Source: Dipteronia dyeriana (taxonomy: Eukaryota > Streptophyta > Magnoliopsida > Sapindales > Sapindaceae). From it: a DNA stretch of 64,000 bases. Below, in pieces: positions 58,112-64,000 of the stretch. Position numbers and translations under genes: made by a program. The DNA lies in contig CM065303.1 in NCBI GenBank assembly GCA_032871835.1, positions 55,838,597 through 55,902,596 of the forward strand, read 5' to 3'. The notes beneath the pieces were generated by a model, which was not told the DNA's origin, searched no databases, and worked only from the letters and a program-made list of their open reading frames with translations. Numbering within the stretch: the stretch's first letter is position 1; each line of letters starts with the position of its first letter.

Positions 58112-61100
58112 AGTCAGAGAGCTTCATATGTCCTTTGTTGTGTTGACGGGATAGGCAAATTGTGGAATGAAATCGGTTGGATTGTTTTTTCATGGATCTA
58201 TGGATAAGAGGTCTGGTCTCTCACAAGATGTTATTTAGTTTAAAAAATTAATTATAAATAAATAAGTAAATAGGGTAACGTGGCAAAATGTGATTGAACT
58301 ACCTATTTTATGATTTTATCTTTGATATTTTAATAACACTTAGCAAAACGACCAATTTGCCCCTTATCCTTAGTGACTAGCGGTGATTATTTGTTATTCA
58401 ACAGGTCATGTTCTATCCTTTATATTTTTTGGGCTGCCCTAATCAATCTTTGTTGTAAGGACCTCAGTTTTATGATTGACTTATTTCATGACAACCTACA
58501 CCACATTAGGGATGACTGTGTAATGTGCAGCTTAGATCCTCATTGGCAAGCTTCCAAGCATCTCCATGACTTCAAGAGCAAAATGTATATTCACTTGACT
58601 TTGCATCTTGAAGAGTTTAGGTGCACACGCACACCCCAAGCATGTTTTGTTGATCTTGAATTTGGATTGATATTGTTTATATATGTGCATCTTTTCACAG
58701 ACACACTTACATGTATTTGGGTTGTTGTATGTGTCATCATGCATTTCATTCTTAGTTCTAAGTGTGTTTAATTCATATTCCGTTGTTTGATCGGATACGT
58801 CCATGCGTGCATGATGGTGTGCTTATTTTAGCGTGTTGAGTGACCATTTGAGAAAGTCTCATTCTTCTCTTGGTTTGGTTATATGGAGTAAGGTGTCTAG
58901 TTTCAAAAGAGTGTATTTCAATGATTTATATGTTTTTCAAAACTGACCTTTGTATGGTCTTGTGACCATATATTTTTATGCAATGCTTCAAAATAAGTTT
59001 TGAAAATTTATGTACAAACTAGACATCCATACATTTCCAACGGTATATTATTCACAATATTTCATGATAGTTTGGAATATCCAAAGTAACCACAAAAACA
59101 GGGCAACTCTGTTGTTGACCGTTTCTGACCTTTGGTTACTCAAATGACCATAACTTTTTCTATAGACATCCAAATCATTTTTTTTGCAAATTGAAGTAGA
59201 AAGTAGACTTATATATCTTTCCAACGGTATATTATACGAAAGGTTTGAATGTCGTTTGGTCATATTTTGGGTCGCTCGAATCTAGAGCTTTTGTGTTGTC
59301 GCGGATGCGCCAGTCCACAAGCGGACCTCACCAGCGCCCTTGGATAGTAGGTGTGCACTGCTGTGGCGCTTGTCGACAATCGCAGCTCACCAGCACACTG
59401 AGTAAATTTTCTAGCCATTTTCAAAACGAAGTAGTTTTGCTATAGGGCTCATATATACATGTCATCTTCTTCCTCACTCGTTTTTCAGAGCTTCCAAACC
59501 ATTTTTTTAGTGTGAGAAAGTATTTCCTTTGAGAGAGAAGCTCCAAGAGTTATTATTTAACTCTCCAACCCCAAAACCCATCATCCTTTCATGAAACAAA
59601 CATCATCTAACTACATCTAGGATGTTTCTTAGCATGGGTCTTCATCAACACATGTAACTTGGTAAGTAGAACACCATCTTCATCATTCTTGTGTTCTAGC
59701 TTAACAAGATATCTCTTGTATGACTTGTATGCCTATAGATTAAATTTTTTATTACAAGTAGAGATTGTTGTTGATGTTTGGGTTGTTGTATTGTGATAGC
59801 TTGTATAATTAGGTTGTTTTACCTAAATAGCTAATATGTATATGTTCATGTATGCTTAATTGATGATAGGATTGCCTTGTGCATCTAGTCTAGTTCATGA
59901 ACATTTATGTGTATACCTTATTGATTGCATTTATTGATTGCAAATATATTGCTCTTGATTATATGTTGTGACAAGTTGAGTTGATTGGACTTAATTGACA
60001 ATTAGGTTGTTAGATTTTATCTACATCTAATTGAGTCCTTATATATGGGCATATAGGCATTATTTGATAACTAGGATGTTGACTTGCATTATAACATCTA
60101 GTTAAGCATTTTGTGTTTGGTTTTACACATTATTGCATTTGAACATAGTGTCATATATACACTTAGACCGTATACTCTTCATAGAGTCAAAGTCTTGTGG
60201 CTTCTCAGTAAAGTTGCACAAGCAGGTCAAGTCTTGTAACCAAGGGCAAGTTGACAAGCAATTGATCAGGTGCCACAGTAAAAGGCCCGAGGGGTAGAGT
60301 AGGAGGTGCTCACGCAAAGAGTAGTTGATCATGGGATATCACTAGGGACTGAACCAAGAGTGATGAGTGGTGAGTGGTAGTGGTCATAACCTGAGGTTGT
60401 CGAGAGTGAGAGTCCGAGTATCACTTGAGGGTGTATTTTTTTACTTATATAGTGGATTTCTACGATCGAGTGAGAGTGTGAGAGCTTCATACATCCTCAG
60501 TTGTGTTGATGGGATAGGCAAATTGCGTAATGAAGTCGATTGGATTGTTTTTTCATGGATCCATGGACAAAAGGCCTGGTCTCTCACCAAATCCTATTTA
60601 GTTTTAAAAATTAATTATAAATAAATAAATAAGGTAACGTGACAAGATGTGATTGAACTACCTATTTTATCTTTAATATTTTAATAACACTGAATAAAAA
60701 GACCAATTTACCTCTCATCCTTAGTGGCAAATGGTGGTCATCTGTTAGTGAACAGGTCATGTTCTATCTTTTATATTTTTTGGGTTGCCTTTATCACTCT
60801 CTGGGATTTCAGATATGAAGAAAAAACAAGAGTGAGACCACTTCATACGTCCGTTGTTATGTTGATGAGAGAGGCAAATTGTGGACTTAAGTAAGTTGGA
60901 TTGTTTTTTCATGGATCCATGGACAAAGGTAAGGTCTCTCACCAGATCTTATTTAGTTTGAAAAAATTAATTATAAATAAATAAATAAATAAATAGTGTA
61001 ACGTGACAAAATGTGATTCTATTTTATCTTTAATATTTTAATAACACTAAATAAAGTGACCAATTTACCTCTTGTCCTTAGTGACTAACCGTGGACATCT

Positions 61101-61155
61101 GTTAGACAATAGGTCATGTTCTATACTTTATATTTTTTAGGTTGCCTCTATCACC
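58112..61155 (+). repeat. ~357-bp tandem repeat array, copy 2 (interrupted)
   Basis: Units related to 49936-51054 are found from 58112 (partial), at 58405, and from about 60460 to 61155. They are split by about 2 kb of other sequence (58450-60460). As in copy 1, the last unit ends at GGTTGCCTCTATCAC followed by a hAT terminus. The 43-codon frame is recognisable near 60470-60602 but has an internal stop. Confidence 0.8.
58450..60460 (+). mobile_element. Probable solo LTR of a Ty3-type retrotransposon
   Basis: This ~2-kb block separates the two halves of one tandem-repeat unit (AATCAATCT on the left; ACGAT...GAGTGAGAG on the right). It begins near TTGTTGTAAGGACCTCAG and has promoter- and leader-like sequence around 59450-59650. 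No coding domain is present. Length and features fit a solo LTR of a large Ty3/gypsy element, but the TG/CA ends and target duplication could not be fixed. Confidence 0.45.
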
Positions 61156-64000
61156 CGGGGAGTATCTAGGAAAAAGAATGGGGGTGGGCTAGTCTAAATT
61201 TTGAACTAACTAGTAAACAACATATAAAAATCCTAAAATTTTGAACTAACTATTAAAGAACATTTTTCTTTGTAATAATCAAATCAAAATAATACGTGAG
61301 AAATATCATAAAAAAAACATCAATGGACAATGTTATATCATATATGTAGTAACGGGGACATAATCCATTTTACCCTCAAATACACCATATCTGAGAAAAA
61401 ACACAAAAACAAATAGAAAAGTATGCATCACATGTACAACAAGATACTATCGAAGTGGTGCATTATGAGTTTTCAAAGCATAACATATATCAATTATTGA
61501 TTCAAAATCAATATTATCAGCAAGTTCCCTCTCAATGTAGCTGACCAAACAATTCATAAGAAAGTCGTCATTCATCTTGTTGTTTTGACAAGTTTCATGG
61601 GTGAAAATGCATGTTCAGCACTAGCCGTGGAAGCTGGAAGTGTTCAAACTAAATGAATCAGTCTATCAATCAAGAAAAACAAGTGTGACTTTCTTGTTTC
61701 TACGAGCCCTCGACATAATTCAGAAAGTGAAGACATATTCTAAAATTTTGGATGAACGATCACATCATTCTTAAATTGTTGCAATTGTCTCTTTAAATTA
61801 AAAAGCTCCCTTTCAGTGAAATCACTGGGATAAAACTTTTTAGTTAGAGTACATATATCATCTATGTTAAACGACTCAAAATGATTTGTTGGATCCAAAG
61901 CAGAACTGAGAACAAAATGTTCCATTGTTTGATCTGTAAATCTAGTATCTAACTCCATCAACTGAAAATTAATGACAACATTGAATATATTAAAATGACA
62001 ATAATGCTTGACATAAACGACTTGTACCCTCCCTGTAGCAAACACTCGTATCATGCATGTCGATTTCATGTTCTCCACAAAACGATAATACAGTACATAA
62101 AAAAGTTATCTTAACAGTCTTACCTTAAATCTTGACGAAGTATTTTTGTACTTCTTATTAAATGCATAACATTCAAGATGTATTGAGACTTATATTGCAA
62201 TGTTTGACATAGCATATGAGTGATTCTTAGCACTTCATTCATCAATTGCAAAATGAACACAAATTCAAAACTTCGCATTGCTTGCAATGCCACTATTGAT
62301 TCTCCTCTTATAATGTTATTATGCCCATTATTCATTAAGTTTTCAAGAACTGTTCATGTTGCACCAAACATATCAATCAACCTATCGACTGCAGTATAAT
62401 GAGAACTCCATCTTGTTAGCCCTGGTCGCATCAAGGTACGAACTTGATTAGGCCTCGTACCGGTACGAACTTGATTAGGCCCCGTACCGGTCTCAAGTTC
62501 TCAAGAATTTAACATCTCCACAATTTCTGCTTTTCGAACAAATTTTAATTCAGAATGACGCTTTGGTGAAGTACCAACAAGATTGATTATTGAGCTCAAC
62601 TATGAGAAAAAAAAAAGCCATAAATCATGCAAATCTTAGGAAGTTGCAACCAATGCTAATTGTAATCAATACGTAAAACAATGTACATAATAAACATAAG
62701 GACAATCATTGAGAAATAATGCCCTTGACTTCTCATATCTGCAATCCGTAAACCATATTAAGTAAGAACGATAAATAATTTTTTCTTAAGAGTTAAAGTT
62801 ATAGTATCATTAACTCTAACAACTTCAAAGAAACACTCTCGAATGATTCCATTACAATCAACAAACTTTAGAATGGCAACCATTTGCTCTTGATTAGATT
62901 CATCAAGTGCTTCATTAACAGGAATACAAAATATAGCACTTCCAATTTCTTCTCGAATTTTTTTTCTCAGTTCATTAGCAAGAATTTGTAGGATCTCCTT
63001 TTAAATATCAAGAGATGTATACTTGGAATTTTATGGAGCATTGTCAAAGCAAACTTTTACAATGTCTTCATTCATTCTTGCAAAAAAAAATAATCATTTC
63101 AAGGCAATTTCCACTATTACATGAGGTATTTGATTCATCATGACCTCTAAATGCACATGCTTGCTTTGCAAGCCACTTGATGGTCTTTATTGAATTTTTG
63201 AGTCGTAAACAATTCTCTAAGATTTGTTGTGAATTTCTAACACTCATCACATTGTCAATATGTCGAGATGGATATTTCAAGCTCTCTCATTTCATCGTAT
63301 TAGCACCATGTAATGAATACGATTATATTTTCCCTTCATAGTGAACATAAACACATTGGTTTTCACAATTATCCTGTTTCCAACTACTAAACCCATTAAC
63401 GGTAAACATAGGGAACCTCAAAGGAATACTATCAAAAAGGAAGCATGGGAAACAAAACACTTTGTCTTTTGCAATAGAATACTCTAACCATGAGAATTTA
63501 GTAAACCATGAATATTGAAACCGTCAATTTTGGTTTCCATCATGTATGGGCTTACAAGATTCTAACTTTGGTTGGAATGGTCTCATGTCTATGTATGCTC
63601 TTCGAACCTCATCTTTTTAATTAACATCATACATCCAAATTGGTTTTCATAATCCCGGGTCTCGTTCAAAAGAAACATCAACTTTTTCAGATTCAAGTAT
63701 TTGACATTTAAAAGGATGTGACTCATCAAAACCTCTACTACTAGTAGGAGTATCACGTGTTGAATAGTTCCCACTCTTACTAAAAAAGGACCGGATAGTT
63801 TGTTGTTTACTTGATTTAGAATTATGATGAAGATTTGACATTATAACCTACGATAAAAATATAACATAATCACATAAAATAAACTTCTAATAACATAATA
63901 ATATTCTTCAAAATCTACAATTTATATTTGTACTGCAAATCCAATAAAAAAATCATTACAAAATCAAAATCAATAAGCTTAATTTTTGACATACCATCAC
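61156..64000 (-). mobile_element. hAT element, copy 2 (runs off the window)
   Basis: Starts with a changed terminus (CCCGGGGAGTATCTAGG) directly after the tandem array and is collinear with copy 1 to the window edge. It carries small insertions, such as a duplicated ACGAACTTGATTAGGC segment near 62440-62480. Confidence 0.8.
61440..63841 (-). pseudogene. hAT transposase copy 2, decayed
   Basis: Minus strand from ATG at 63841 (MSNLHHNSKSSKQQTIRSFF). The parts match copy 1 in order: start region at 63841-63589, a middle portion at 63280-63068 (MKYPSRHIDNVMSVRNSQQI), 62335-62120 and 62078-61740 (LMELDTRFTDQTMEHFVLSS), and a dimerisation region at about 61700-61550 that is broken by stops. Frameshifts and stops throughout make it inactive, and it is more disrupted than copy 1 in the DUF4371 and C-terminal parts. 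Confidence 0.82.

Noticed and set aside
58373..58771. 132-codon plus-strand open frame
   Set aside because: It starts in a tandem-repeat unit and runs into the LTR-like insertion, so it is a chimera of unrelated non-coding sequence.

Overview
The window is nuclear DNA of a flowering plant, most likely a eudicot. It is strongly AT-rich, its genes carry many short introns with GT-AG borders, and long intergenic tracts are filled with plant-type transposons (hAT, PIF/Harbinger, Mutator-like, Ty1/copia, Ty3-like LTR elements, foldbacks). No species can be named from sequence alone. No tRNA, rRNA or CRISPR array was seen.

Three host genes look intact. (1) TERT, the telomerase catalytic subunit, + strand 8404-14933: 12 exons joining into one 1249-codon frame with all reverse-transcriptase motifs. 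(2) A low-molecular-weight purple acid phosphatase, + strand 28970-31656: 7 exons, 335 aa, all five metal-binding motifs, with a decayed exon of a second copy downstream at 33319-33488. (3) A 2-oxoglutarate/Fe(II) oxygenase of the prolyl 3-hydroxylase-like type, - strand 39934-35735: 8 exons, 398 aa. They share no obvious pathway.

Layout: 1-8.4 kb holds a hAT MITE with perfect 8-bp target duplications, an LTR-like fragment, a small Mutator-like element with minisatellites, and a 3-kb PIF/Harbinger-type element that carries a piece of an ATRX-like ADD zinc-finger gene. 8.4-15 kb is TERT. 15.5-23.5 kb is an 8-kb Mutator-like element with a decayed MURA-type transposase (- strand) facing a decayed DUF1985/Ulp1-protease gene (+ strand), flanked by palindromic subterminal repeats. 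23.5-28.9 kb is intergenic, with a 1.55-kb foldback and MITEs. 28.9-33.5 kb is the phosphatase locus. 35.7-39.9 kb is the oxygenase.

40.3-43.4 kb is a young LTR retrotransposon with an intact Gag-protease ORF but no reverse transcriptase or integrase. 43.7-47.7 kb is a decayed copia element whose 5' LTR contains a MITE. 49.9-64 kb is a duplicated block: a ~357-bp tandem array abutting a decayed hAT transposase gene, present twice (about 10 kb apart, direct orientation) and broken up by a palindrome, a foldback and a probable solo LTR.

The most unusual items are the ATRX ADD fragment inside a Harbinger-type element about 1 kb upstream of TERT, the pol-less Gag-protease retrotransposon with a poly-C tract beside its TATA box, the Ulp1 protease that has lost both catalytic His and Cys, the 1.55-kb hairpin, and the tandem array whose units keep the same 43-codon frame.
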